A DNA stretch of 64,000 bases from Pseudolactococcus sp041800635. Lineage in GTDB: Bacteria > Bacillota > Bacilli > Lactobacillales > Streptococcaceae. Position numbers and translations under genes: made by a program. Each line of letters opens with the position of its first letter. Position 1 is the stretch's first letter. This document shows positions 8,624-16,092 of this stretch, in pieces. The DNA is taken from NCBI GenBank assembly GCA_047833645.1, contig CP181259.1, positions 558,001 through 622,000 of the forward strand, written 5' to 3'. The notes under the pieces are model-generated. The model ran no database searches. It was not told the origin of the DNA and worked only from the letters and a program-made list of their open reading frames with translations.

Positions 8624-9169
8624 ATGAAATCACGTTACCTTACCCTATCCGCGATTGTCTTAGCTGCACTCATTATCATGGCTTACATTCCGATTATTCC
8701 ACTTCCCCTTGTCCCAATTACCATTCAAAATCTTGGGATTATGCTAACAGGTGCTTTACTCGGCGGTCGAAAAGGGTTTGTCACAGTTGCCCTGCTTTTA
8801 TTGCTTGCCATGATTGGCCTGCCTGTTTTAACCGGTGGTTCTGGTGGATTCGCACACTTTTTTGGTGCAACTGCTGGGTATTTGTGGGCTTATCCGATTG
8901 CCGCTGGCCTGATTGGTTTCAGTGTCGCCAAATTAAAACAACTTAACCGATTGAATTTTTGGACTGTCCTAGTCGTCATCTTGGTCTTTGGTGTGCTTTT
9001 CATTGATAGTCTGGGCGCCATTGGCCTAACCCTGGTCACAAAGATGCCTTTAAGCCAATCACTCGTGTTACAGTTAACCTATCTGCCAGGTGATGTCATT
9101 AAAGCACTTGTCGCAAGTACCATCACGGTTGCTCTACAGTCACGATTCGGAAAGTATTTAAATGCCTGA
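8624..9169 (+). CDS. bioY: biotin transporter substrate-binding membrane protein BioY
   Basis: BioY is the membrane S component that captures biotin, working alone or with an ECF energising module. It has 181 residues, five to six hydrophobic segments and the family motifs PLPLVPITIQNLG near residue 25 and the glycine-rich LTGALLGGRKG that follows; a GGSGGFAHFFGATAGYL loop and a C-terminal YLPGDVIKA segment complete the pattern. An AAGGAG site precedes the ATG. It is controlled by a BirA operator and overlaps the next gene by 8 bases. Confidence 0.93.
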   Translation: MKSRYLTLSAIVLAALIIMAYIPIIPLPLVPITIQNLGIMLTGALLGGRKGFVTVALLLLLAMIGLPVLTGGSGGFAHFFGATAGYLWAYPIAAGLIGFSVAKLKQLNRLNFWTVLVVILVFGVLFIDSLGAIGLTLVTKMPLSQSLVLQLTYLPGDVIKALVASTITVALQSRFGKYLNA

Positions 9170-9467
9170 AATATTTGGCCTACAAGTTGACAAATCAGGT
9201 CGTTGTCAGCATTGGCAGGGTGAAAATGATATTGTCGCTAACCAGTGTGCTAGCTGTCAGCACTATTTTGCCTGCTACCTCTGTCATAATGCCTTACAAG
9301 ATCATGATTTTACACCAAATGCTAGGCAGACCTTATGCGTCATGTGTGGCAATTGCCACTCCCGAATGACAGGTGATGTTTATCGCCACTTATCTGCTTG
9401 TTCTGCTTGCCATCATCCGTTCAACTCTGGCTGTCAGCTACATGCCACGCTCTATTTCGACTCATAA
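9162..9467 (+). CDS. CHY zinc-finger family protein
   Basis: This 101-residue protein is rich in cysteine and histidine in pairs (CASCQHYFACYLC, CVMCGNC, CSACHHPF), the pattern of the zf-CHY zinc-binding domain. It is a soluble protein binding two or three zinc ions; the role in bacteria is unknown. Its ATG lies inside the end of bioY (8-base overlap), so the two are co-translated, but no functional link to biotin is evident. Confidence 0.85.
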   Translation: MPEIFGLQVDKSGRCQHWQGENDIVANQCASCQHYFACYLCHNALQDHDFTPNARQTLCVMCGNCHSRMTGDVYRHLSACSACHHPFNSGCQLHATLYFDS

Positions 9468-9586
9468 TGAAAGCAGAATCATGACCAAGTCATTGAGCAT
9501 GTCAAAAAGGCATTAATCGGGGTTGCGGGATTAAAAAATGGGCTTAAATAATGACATCCTGCGGTAAGCGTTTCAGGTATTTATGT

Positions 9587-9592
9587 TAAAAT
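9587..9592 (+). promoter_or_regulatory. extended -10 of birA placed for a leaderless mRNA
   Basis: The sequence TGTTAAAAT ends 6 bases before the birA ATG and no ribosome site lies between, so transcription would start at or next to the start codon. Confidence 0.6.
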
Positions 9593-9597
9593 GAAGT

Positions 9598-10536
9598 ATG
9601 ACAATTTCAACAGCTGAAACCATTTTAAATCTATTGATCGACCATGAAAATGACTGGGTCTCTGGCCAAGAATTAGCCGCTAACCTAAATCTATCACGTG
9701 CAGCCATTTGGAAAGCTATCGCCAAATTAACCGCCGATGGCTTTACGATCGAGAGCCAGCGCGGACCTGGCAAGGGCTATCGCTATATTCCAGATGAAAA
9801 AATGAGTGCCGTAGGCATCAGTCATGATCTGCAACACCCGATCGCCGTCCAGGTTTTTGACAGTCTACCATCGACCAATGTCACGGCCAAACAAGGCCTG
9901 ATCAGCGGTAAGATAAACGAGCCGACCGTGATTATCGCTAATATCCAGACCAGAGGGACAGGCCATTTCGGTCGGGTCTTTGATTCGCCTGCCCAGACAG
10001 GCCTCTATCTCAGCTTTGCCCTTCCAGTCGCTCCTGATCATCACGTCGTCCCCCACTTGCTTGCGACCAGTATCGCCGTCGCCGTCGGCAGAACGGTTAA
10101 AGCGCTATTCGACATCGATTTGGACTACAAATGGATCAATAATATCTACTACCAAAACCAAAAAGTGGGCGGCATCCTGACCGAAGCCATCGTTAATTTT
10201 GAAACCCAGACCTACGCCGCGCTCATCGTCGGAATCGGCCTCAACTTGACCAACAAACAGACCGAACTCGGCTACCTCACCAGCCAGCTCGCCATCTCCC
10301 GCAACCAAGTCGCCGCCACTCTGATTGACCAGTTTTTAAGCCTCTACGACACTTACCAAGATGGCAAGTTTCTTGATGATTATCGGGCACATTTTAGTGA
10401 TCTGGACCAAACAGTCCAGATCCAATGTGGTCAGCAAATCCTAACAGGCAAGGCTATCCGCATCGATAAGGACGGGCGACTCATCCTCGAAACGGCAGAA
10501 GGGTTACAAAAATTAACAGCCGGTGACACCATTTAA
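9598..10536 (+). CDS. birA: bifunctional biotin ligase / biotin operon repressor BirA
   Basis: BirA attaches biotin to the AccB carrier protein and, as biotinyl-AMP complex, represses biotin genes. Residues 1-60 form a winged helix-turn-helix (the DNA reader that distinguishes class II ligases), followed by the catalytic domain with LPSTN (near 90), the TRGTGHFGR variant of the GRGRxGR ligand loop (near 119-127), DYKWINNIYYQNQKVGGIL, and a C-terminal SH3-like cap. The usual GRGR loop is changed to TRGTGHFGR, which is worth noting. Length 312 is normal. No ribosome site is present; the message seems leaderless. A very strong terminator follows. Confidence 0.93.
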   Translation: MTISTAETILNLLIDHENDWVSGQELAANLNLSRAAIWKAIAKLTADGFTIESQRGPGKGYRYIPDEKMSAVGISHDLQHPIAVQVFDSLPSTNVTAKQGLISGKINEPTVIIANIQTRGTGHFGRVFDSPAQTGLYLSFALPVAPDHHVVPHLLATSIAVAVGRTVKALFDIDLDYKWINNIYYQNQKVGGILTEAIVNFETQTYAALIVGIGLNLTNKQTELGYLTSQLAISRNQVAATLIDQFLSLYDTYQDGKFLDDYRAHFSDLDQTVQIQCGQQILTGKAIRIDKDGRLILETAEGLQKLTAGDTI

Positions 10537-10578
10537 AAAGTGCAGCGACTCTCAATTTCGAGAGTCGCTGCACTTTTT
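10535..10578. terminator. bidirectional terminator between birA and the glyoxalase-fold gene
   Basis: A perfect 19-bp inverted repeat (AAAAAGTGCAGCGACTCTC and its complement) with a 6-base loop ends in T runs on both strands; it serves birA and probably the convergent gene. Confidence 0.9.
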
Positions 10579-10626
10579 AGTTGGCTTGCGTTACACCCTG
10601 CCAAATAAGAATGTTTTCAACGCCTA

Positions 10627-11013
10627 TTACTTCTTAGCAAAAGTTAGCACGTAACCATCGACATCTGCAATCGCAAATTCCTGACTCCCATAAAAAGTGG
10701 TATGAACTTCAGTTAGAATCGGATAACTCGCCTTAATGTTTTGATAAAAGGCCTCAAAATCATCAATTTGACAATATAAGGTGATGGACGGCTTAACCAC
10801 ATCAGTTGCCAAAGTGGGGTATTCTGCCATCAGACTTTCACGCTTTTGTAACATCAAAAGGAGATCATCATTTGCCAAAATAGCAAACTGTAAGGTCTCA
10901 TCAGGCGCCTGGACTGCATCCACTACTGCAAACCCTAAAAGATCCTCATAGAATTGAACTGCTGCTGCAACATCTGCCACCATTAGATTTGTGGTCATAC
11001 TTGTCATTGTCAT
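10627..11013 (-). CDS. VOC (glyoxalase/bleomycin-resistance fold) protein
   Basis: This is a 128-residue protein of the vicinal oxygen chelate superfamily, with the paired beta-alpha-beta-beta-beta units: VADVAAAVQFYEDLLGF at the start and IDDFEAFYQNIKA in the second half, ending with QEFAIADVDGYVLTFAKK, whose DxxGxxL pattern is typical. Members act as dioxygenases, isomerases or binding proteins; the function here is unknown. The ATG at 11013 follows an AGAGG site by 8 bases; longer starts lack one. It is probably transcribed with the upstream AraC regulator gene (75 bases away). Confidence 0.85.
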   Translation of the reverse strand: MTMTSMTTNLMVADVAAAVQFYEDLLGFAVVDAVQAPDETLQFAILANDDLLLMLQKRESLMAEYPTLATDVVKPSITLYCQIDDFEAFYQNIKASYPILTEVHTTFYGSQEFAIADVDGYVLTFAKK

Positions 11014-11087
11014 CGTTATTACCTCTTTTCTCTTTGTTACTGTCATTATAGCCAATTAACCAACAGAAAACTTGTAAAAATACGTCA

Positions 11088-11867
11088 TTATTGGTAGATG
11101 CCCATCAATTCTTTGGGCGTCAGCCCAATATGGCGTTTAAAATCTCTAATCAGATGAGACTGGTCGTAGTAAGTCGTCTCTGCTAATAGTTGGGGCTTCC
11201 CCTCAGAAGCCTGGGTCAATAGCGCCAAAGCCTTCTGAAATCTGACAATACACAGGACCATTTTTGGCGACAAGCCAAAGTGCGTCATAAACTGCCGCTG
11301 ACATTGCCTTGGGCTATAGTGAAAATGGACATAGATATCCGTCGCCTCCCAAGAATCATGCTGGGCAAGCAGATCAAAAAAGCCAGTAAAAGCATCAGCT
11401 TGATGTTTGGACGCCAAGTTCACAAAAAAATGTTGAAAATACTGTCTGGCTTCTGAAAAAGATAAGGAAAAGAAATAGTCTTGATCAAAGTTAGACCCCA
11501 GCACTGTTGCTCCGAGAGGTAAAAAGTTGTCCATCGCTTGCTCAGCAGGTAAGCCAGTCAAGGCGTGAAAGACACCCGGCTTCATTCTGGCACCCATTCC
11601 GCTTGCTGCGGATGAAAAGGTAAAATCAAAATTCGTCTGACGCATGCCTGAAAATCCGATCACCTGCTGGTCAAAGTCAACGACTAAATCAATACAAGCA
11701 TCCGTCACAATGACATTTGTCACCTTTTTTTCTGCCACCTGCTTGGGCTGCATTTCCCAAAAACAAATGACCAGATCACTTGCAGCAGGGAGCACGACTT
11801 CCGAATAAGCCACCGCTTCAGAGAAGGTCCTATTGAGTAGAAATGGTACTTGAATGGGATAATACAT
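11088..11867 (-). CDS. AraC family transcriptional regulator
   Basis: The 259-residue protein has an N-terminal sensing region (about 1-160, with the PKQVAEKKVTNVIVTDACIDLVVDF segment found in the AraC-type proteins that carry a DUF6597-like domain; that segment is quoted only in part here as CIDLVVDF) and a C-terminal pair of helix-turn-helix motifs (about 170-259) ending SHLIRDFKRHIGLTPKE, the AraC signature. An AAAGGAG site precedes the ATG. It sits directly before the VOC protein gene in the same direction and may control it. Confidence 0.88.
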   Translation of the reverse strand: MYYPIQVPFLLNRTFSEAVAYSEVVLPAASDLVICFWEMQPKQVAEKKVTNVIVTDACIDLVVDFDQQVIGFSGMRQTNFDFTFSSAASGMGARMKPGVFHALTGLPAEQAMDNFLPLGATVLGSNFDQDYFFSLSFSEARQYFQHFFVNLASKHQADAFTGFFDLLAQHDSWEATDIYVHFHYSPRQCQRQFMTHFGLSPKMVLCIVRFQKALALLTQASEGKPQLLAETTYYDQSHLIRDFKRHIGLTPKELMGIYQ

Positions 11868-12039
11868 GGCAACTCCTTTAGCTGTTGAATCAAACTAGCA
11901 AATTTAAATTTTGCCTTATGATTTACTCATTTAAGTATAGCATAATTCAAATGCCATCACGCTTTCTAGGCTAATTTACCCAAACATAAATCAGCCATTT
12001 CCCATATCAAATCCGCCCATATCGTGATAAAATAGAGCT

Positions 12040-12681
12040 ATGACCTTAAAAAATTTATTCTTTGATTTAGACGGGACGATTCTGGAGAGTTCCAGAGGGA
12101 TCCTTAATAGTTTCCGATATACATTTGATGAAATGGGGCATCCTCAGTTATCCGATGCCGAGTTAAACACCTTCATCGGGCCTCCCCTTGAAGCAACTTT
12201 TGAGACCCTCGCTAAGGGTGATGACGCATGGGCCGAAAAAGCCATCGTGACTTACCGCAAGTACTACGCGGCCAAAGGCATGCTGGAGGCCGAGCCTTAC
12301 GACGGCATTTTAGAGATGCTCGAAAACTTGCAGCAGCACGACTACAAACTCTTCATCGCCACCTCAAAAAAGGAGGATGTCGCGCAGAATATGCTAGCAG
12401 GACTCAAGCTCTCACAGCACTTTAAAGGCATCTTTGGCAACACACCCCAAGCACACTCGAAAACGCTGGTTCTCAAAAAATCGTTAGACCTCACACAGTC
12501 GACCCCTAATACCTCTGCCATGATCGGGGATCGTGAGTACGACATTATCGGCGGCCAGGAAAACAAGGTCGCGAAAACGATCGGCGTGCTCTGGGGATTT
12601 GGCGATGAAACCGAGCTTAAAAATGCCGGCAGCGACATCCTCATCGCCCACCCGCAACAACTTTTGGAGATAATCAGATGA
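12040..12681 (+). CDS. HAD-superfamily phosphatase (phosphoglycolate phosphatase-like)
   Basis: A cytoplasmic phosphohydrolase with HAD motif I FDLDGT at residues 8-13, motif II near ATSKK (about 107) and motif IV MIGDREYDIIGG (about 162). The 213-residue length and the helical cap between motifs I and II match the Gph/PpaX group; the substrate is not known. Its stop codon overlaps the sdaAB start (ATGA). An extended -10 (TGATAAAAT) ends 7 bases before the ATG with no ribosome site, so this is a second likely leaderless message. Confidence 0.88.
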   Translation: MTLKNLFFDLDGTILESSRGILNSFRYTFDEMGHPQLSDAELNTFIGPPLEATFETLAKGDDAWAEKAIVTYRKYYAAKGMLEAEPYDGILEMLENLQQHDYKLFIATSKKEDVAQNMLAGLKLSQHFKGIFGNTPQAHSKTLVLKKSLDLTQSTPNTSAMIGDREYDIIGGQENKVAKTIGVLWGFGDETELKNAGSDILIAHPQQLLEIIR

Positions 12682-13349
12682 GACACCTCAAATTTAAATC
12701 CGTTTTTGATATCATGGGCCCCGTCATGATTGGCCCTTCAAGCTCACACACTGCCGGTGCGGTTCGCATCGGTAAAATTGTGCACTCGATTTTCGGCGAC
12801 AAGCCGACTGAAGTCGAGTTCCATCTCTACCAGTCCTTCGCCAAAACCTACCGTGGCCATGGGACAGACTTGGCGCTAGTGGCGGGGATTTTGGGTATGG
12901 AGACCAATGACCCCAGAATTCCAGATGCCTTAGAAATTGCTGATAAGGCTGGGATTAAAGTCTTTTGGCATATTCACAAAGATGAAAAAGCGGATCATCC
13001 CAATACCGCTAAAATTATCATCAAGAACGAGACCAAGTCCATGTCGATCAGAGGCATTTCCATCGGTGGCGGCAATATCCAGGTGACTGAGCTCAACGGA
13101 TTTGACGTTGCCCTGAATATGAACACGCCAACGCTGATCATCGTCCATCAAGACCTGCCCGGCATGATCGCTAAAGTGACTGATAGACTTTCAAAACACG
13201 ACATTAATATTGCCCAAATGAACGTCACGCGGGAAAATGCGGGTGAAAAAGCCATCATGATCATCGAAATCGATTCTCGTGATGTCGATCAAGCCCTCGC
13301 CGAAATCAAAGCCATTGACAACTTACACAACGTCAACTTCTTTGACTAA
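12678..13349 (+). CDS. sdaAB: L-serine dehydratase, beta subunit
   Basis: The beta subunit of the iron-sulphur L-serine deaminase, which converts serine to pyruvate and ammonia. The N-terminal part has FDIMGPVMIGPSSSHTAGA and GHGTDLALVAGILGM; a C-terminal ACT domain (about residues 150-223, LIIVHQDLPGMIAKVTDRL) is a likely regulatory serine site. 223 residues is normal. It is translationally coupled to the HAD gene upstream and separated from the alpha subunit by an unusual 240-base repeat region. Confidence 0.94.
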   Translation: MRHLKFKSVFDIMGPVMIGPSSSHTAGAVRIGKIVHSIFGDKPTEVEFHLYQSFAKTYRGHGTDLALVAGILGMETNDPRIPDALEIADKAGIKVFWHIHKDEKADHPNTAKIIIKNETKSMSIRGISIGGGNIQVTELNGFDVALNMNTPTLIIVHQDLPGMIAKVTDRLSKHDINIAQMNVTRENAGEKAIMIIEIDSRDVDQALAEIKAIDNLHNVNFFD

Positions 13350-13370
13350 CTTTAAAGGAGTACTACACCC

Positions 13371-13589
13371 TGTCCAACGGCTAAACGGTAGTCCAGCGAC
13401 TAAGATTTTTTTCAAAAATCAAGTCTACTGTACATAGCAACTTCCCTAAGCTCTTCGTCTCTTCGTTTCTCAATCACTAAAGGAGTAGCCTGTCCAACGG
13501 CTAAGCGGTAGAACCGCTAAGCCACGTTGTACATAGCAACTTCCCTAAGCTCTTCGTCTCTTCGTTCCTCAATCACTAAAGGAGTAGCC
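13371..13589 (+). repeat. two direct copies of an intergenic element, each ending in a ribosome site
   Basis: Copy 1 (13371-13490) and copy 2 (13491-13589) both begin TGTCCAACGGCTAA and share ACATAGCAACTTCCCTAAGC and CTCTTCGTCTCTTCGTT, ending in CACTAAAGGAGTAGCC. Each copy carries a hairpin in its first half. The second copy supplies the ribosome site used by sdaAA; an AAAGGAGTA also precedes copy 1. The element appears to have been inserted and duplicated between the two subunit genes. Confidence 0.85.
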
Positions 13590-14459
13590 ATGTTCTATAC
13601 AATAGAAGAATTAGTCACACAAGCTGATCAGGAATTTGAGGGGTCCATCTCTGAATTGATGATCGCGACCGAAATCGAAACCTCTGGTCGGACGCGTGGC
13701 GAAATTCTCGACCTTATGTCAGAAAACCTCAGAGTCATGCTGGCCTCGATCGATAACGGCATGACAGAAAAGACATCGCGCACTGGCCTGACCGGTGGCG
13801 ATGCCCTCAAACTTGATCGCTACATCAAATCTGGTCGCACCTTATCAGATACAACCGTCTTGACCGCCGCGCGAAATGCCATGGCCGTCAACGAAAGTAA
13901 CGCCCAGATGGGACTCGTCTGTGCTACACCGACAGCCGGTAGTGCTGGCTGCGTCCCCGCAGTCCTCGCCACTGCTATCGACAAACTACAGCTGACCCAC
14001 GCCCAACAACTGGACTTTTTATTCTCCGCTGGTGCCTTCGGCCTCGTCATCGCCAACAACGCCTCCATTTCAGGTGCTGAAGGTGGCTGTCAAGCTGAAG
14101 TCGGCTCAGCAGCCGCCATGGGATCAGCCGCCCTCGTCATGGCAGCTGGTGGCACGCCCCACCAGGCCAGTCAAGCCTGTGCCTTTGTCATCAAGAATCT
14201 CCTCGGTCTCATCTGTGACCCTGTCGCGGGACTGGTCGAAGTCCCCTGCGTCAAACGTAATGCCATGGGCGCTAGCTTCTCACTCGTTGCTGCCGACATG
14301 GCGCTGGCTGGGATTGAGTCAAGAATCCCAACCGACGAAGTCATCCAAGCCATGTACCAAGTCGGTCAAGCCATGCCAAGTGCCTTCCGTGAAACCGCAG
14401 AAGGTGGCCTCGCTGCTACACCAACTGGTAAACGTCTCAAAGCCGAAATCTTCGGTTAG
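13590..14459 (+). CDS. sdaAA: L-serine dehydratase, alpha subunit
   Basis: The catalytic alpha subunit of the [4Fe-4S] L-serine dehydratase. The ATG at 13590 gives 289 residues starting MFYTIEELV and follows AAAGGAG; the open frame continues upstream only through the repeat region. Motifs: ATPTAGSAGCVPAVL (cysteine near 119), NNASISGAEGGCQAEVGSA and CDPVAGLVEVPCVKRN, which supply the cluster cysteines. Pairs with sdaAB. Confidence 0.94.
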   Translation: MFYTIEELVTQADQEFEGSISELMIATEIETSGRTRGEILDLMSENLRVMLASIDNGMTEKTSRTGLTGGDALKLDRYIKSGRTLSDTTVLTAARNAMAVNESNAQMGLVCATPTAGSAGCVPAVLATAIDKLQLTHAQQLDFLFSAGAFGLVIANNASISGAEGGCQAEVGSAAAMGSAALVMAAGGTPHQASQACAFVIKNLLGLICDPVAGLVEVPCVKRNAMGASFSLVAADMALAGIESRIPTDEVIQAMYQVGQAMPSAFRETAEGGLAATPTGKRLKAEIFG

Positions 14460-14473
14460 ATCTAAAATAGATA

Positions 14474-14512
14474 AAAAGCTCATCATGTGATTAAACCACA
14501 TGATGAGCTTTT
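14474..14512. terminator. bidirectional terminator between sdaAA and bioB
   Basis: A perfect 16-bp stem (AAAAGCTCATCATGTG and complement) with a 7-base loop, flanked by T on the plus strand and by A on the other side, lies between two convergent genes. Confidence 0.9.
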
Positions 14513-14532
14513 ATTAATTTACTCAGCCTATC

Positions 14533-15546
14533 TTATATTCTCTGTTCAGGTATTACCTGAGCTTGATTTGACCTCTCTTTTCTCTTATAGTCAATTTCTA
14601 GCAACTCAAGTTTTGCAATATCTTGATTTTCAGTATCGCCACCACTTGTCAAATAATCTCCTAAAAATAAAGAATCTGTTATCAAAAGAGCAAAATGTTG
14701 TAAATCTCCAAGATGATATTCTCGCCCAGCGCTCGCACGTAGTTCTGTTTCAGGAAAAATAAACCGCATCAAAGCCAAAATTTTCAAACATTTAAGAGGC
14801 GTCAAAGTATGGACATTTGAAAACTTTGTCCCCTCAATCGGAATTAGAAAATTTATCGGAACAGCATGCGGTGTTAAGTCACGCAACTCAAAAGCCAAAT
14901 CAATCAACTGCTCATCTGTCTCACCCATGCCACAGATAAAGCCTGCACAAGCATTCATATCAACTTGTTGCAACATCTCTAAGGTAGCTTTTCTTTGCGC
15001 ATAGGTATGTGTTGTCGCTATTTTTTCATAATTATCCTGAGGTGTATTCAAGTTATGATTCAGACGATCAACACCACAAGATTTAAAATAGTTGATTTGT
15101 TCAAGGGTTGACAGACCAACTGACAGACAAATCTCCAAAGGCAAGTCCCGCTTAATTTTTTGGATCGCCTCACCCACTGCAAACATTTCTTTCTCAGATA
15201 ACCGACTACCGCTTGTTGCAATACAAAATGTCGTAGCATTCCTTTTGTAGGCAAGAAGTGCCTTTTTATAGATGATATCAGTCGGTAACAAGCCGTAAGT
15301 CTCAATATCAGCTGAACTAATCTTAGACTGTGCACAATAACCACAGTCTTCAGCGCATAATCCACTTTTGGCATTCATCAGAACATTTAACTGCAGCTTA
15401 TTTTGATGAAAATGATTTTTCACCATCAAAGCAGCCCCATATATTCCCCACCACTCCGTCCTACTATTTAAAATAGCCAATGACTCTGCTTTTGTTATCT
15501 GACCTTTTCCATTACAAATTCTCTGAGCAAGTTCAGTAAAATCCAT
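14533..15546 (-). CDS. bioB: biotin synthase BioB
   Basis: BioB is a radical-SAM enzyme that inserts sulphur into dethiobiotin. The SAM-cluster cysteines are C64, C68 and C71 (CAEDCGYC), with the downstream NHNLNT and ACAGFICGMGET motifs carrying conserved cysteines. The length of 337 residues is normal. It follows a promoter with an overlapping BirA operator. No bioA, bioD or bioF is in the window, so the cell may import a precursor such as dethiobiotin or hold those genes elsewhere. Confidence 0.94.
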   Translation of the reverse strand: MDFTELAQRICNGKGQITKAESLAILNSRTEWWGIYGAALMVKNHFHQNKLQLNVLMNAKSGLCAEDCGYCAQSKISSADIETYGLLPTDIIYKKALLAYKRNATTFCIATSGSRLSEKEMFAVGEAIQKIKRDLPLEICLSVGLSTLEQINYFKSCGVDRLNHNLNTPQDNYEKIATTHTYAQRKATLEMLQQVDMNACAGFICGMGETDEQLIDLAFELRDLTPHAVPINFLIPIEGTKFSNVHTLTPLKCLKILALMRFIFPETELRASAGREYHLGDLQHFALLITDSLFLGDYLTSGGDTENQDIAKLELLEIDYKRKERSNQAQVIPEQRI

Positions 15547-15572
15547 CCTAAAATGCCACTCCTTCGATTATA

Positions 15573-15611
15573 TAGTAAACCTATTCTATATAAAAAGTTT
15601 ACATTTGTCAA
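15573..15611 (-). promoter_or_regulatory. bioB promoter overlapped by a BirA-type operator
   Basis: On the minus strand a -35 TTGACA and a -10 TAGAAT are 17 bases apart (15583-15611). Inverted arms ATGTAAAC and GTTTACTA, separated by 16 bases (15573-15604), cover the spacer and -10; they match the BirA operator at 14 of 16 positions and have the same spacing as the bioY operator. Confidence 0.85.
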
Positions 15612-15618
15612 ACCGCAC

Positions 15619-15649
15619 AAAAAACCTTATCAACTGACAAGGTTTTTTG
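15619..15649 (-). terminator. terminator of the ATP synthase operon
   Basis: On the minus strand AAAAAACCTTGTCA and TGATAAGGTTTTTT form a near-perfect hairpin just after atpC. Confidence 0.85.
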
Positions 15650-15661
15650 TATAATATAAAT

Positions 15662-16081
15662 TTATCTGTGATTTGAAACACGCAAGCGGTTAAGGGCACG
15701 GTGAAGTGCGACTTCGGCACGTTTGGCAGCATCCACATCACGTTTGTTTTCAGCTTCTTGCAATTCGCTTTCAGCGCGACGTTTGGCACGTTCGGCACGT
15801 GTCACGTCGATATTGCGTTCACGTTCGGCCGAATCGGCAACGATCGTCACTAAGTTATTCCGAACTTCGGCGATCCCACCATTGATGGAAATCCAGTCAA
15901 CGTGTTTTTCGTCGTCAATCCGACGCACTTTCAGCTCATCAATTTTCAATGACGCAATCGTTGGGATCATGTTAGGCAAGACCCCAAGTTCGCCATCAAC
16001 CGTTGATAACAAGATAAAATAGGCATGGTGATCGTAACAAATCCCATTAGGCGTGATGACTTGGACTGTCATGTAATCCAT
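15662..16081 (-). CDS. atpC: ATP synthase epsilon subunit
   Basis: Epsilon is part of the F1 central stalk and inhibits ATP hydrolysis. The 139 residues show the N-terminal beta sandwich (VQVITPNGICYDHHA, GELGVLPNMIPTIA) and a C-terminal two-helix domain rich in Arg, Ala and Glu. It is the last gene of the operon, 11 bases after atpD. The start ATG at 16081 could also be three codons later. Confidence 0.94.
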   Translation of the reverse strand: MDYMTVQVITPNGICYDHHAYFILLSTVDGELGVLPNMIPTIASLKIDELKVRRIDDEKHVDWISINGGIAEVRNNLVTIVADSAERERNIDVTRAERAKRRAESELQEAENKRDVDAAKRAEVALHRALNRLRVSNHR

Positions 16082-16092
16082 ATCAGACCTCC

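Noticed and set aside
8467..8946. 159-codon frame overlapping bioY
   Set aside because: It is in another frame over the bioY promoter, operator and coding sequence and has no ribosome site.
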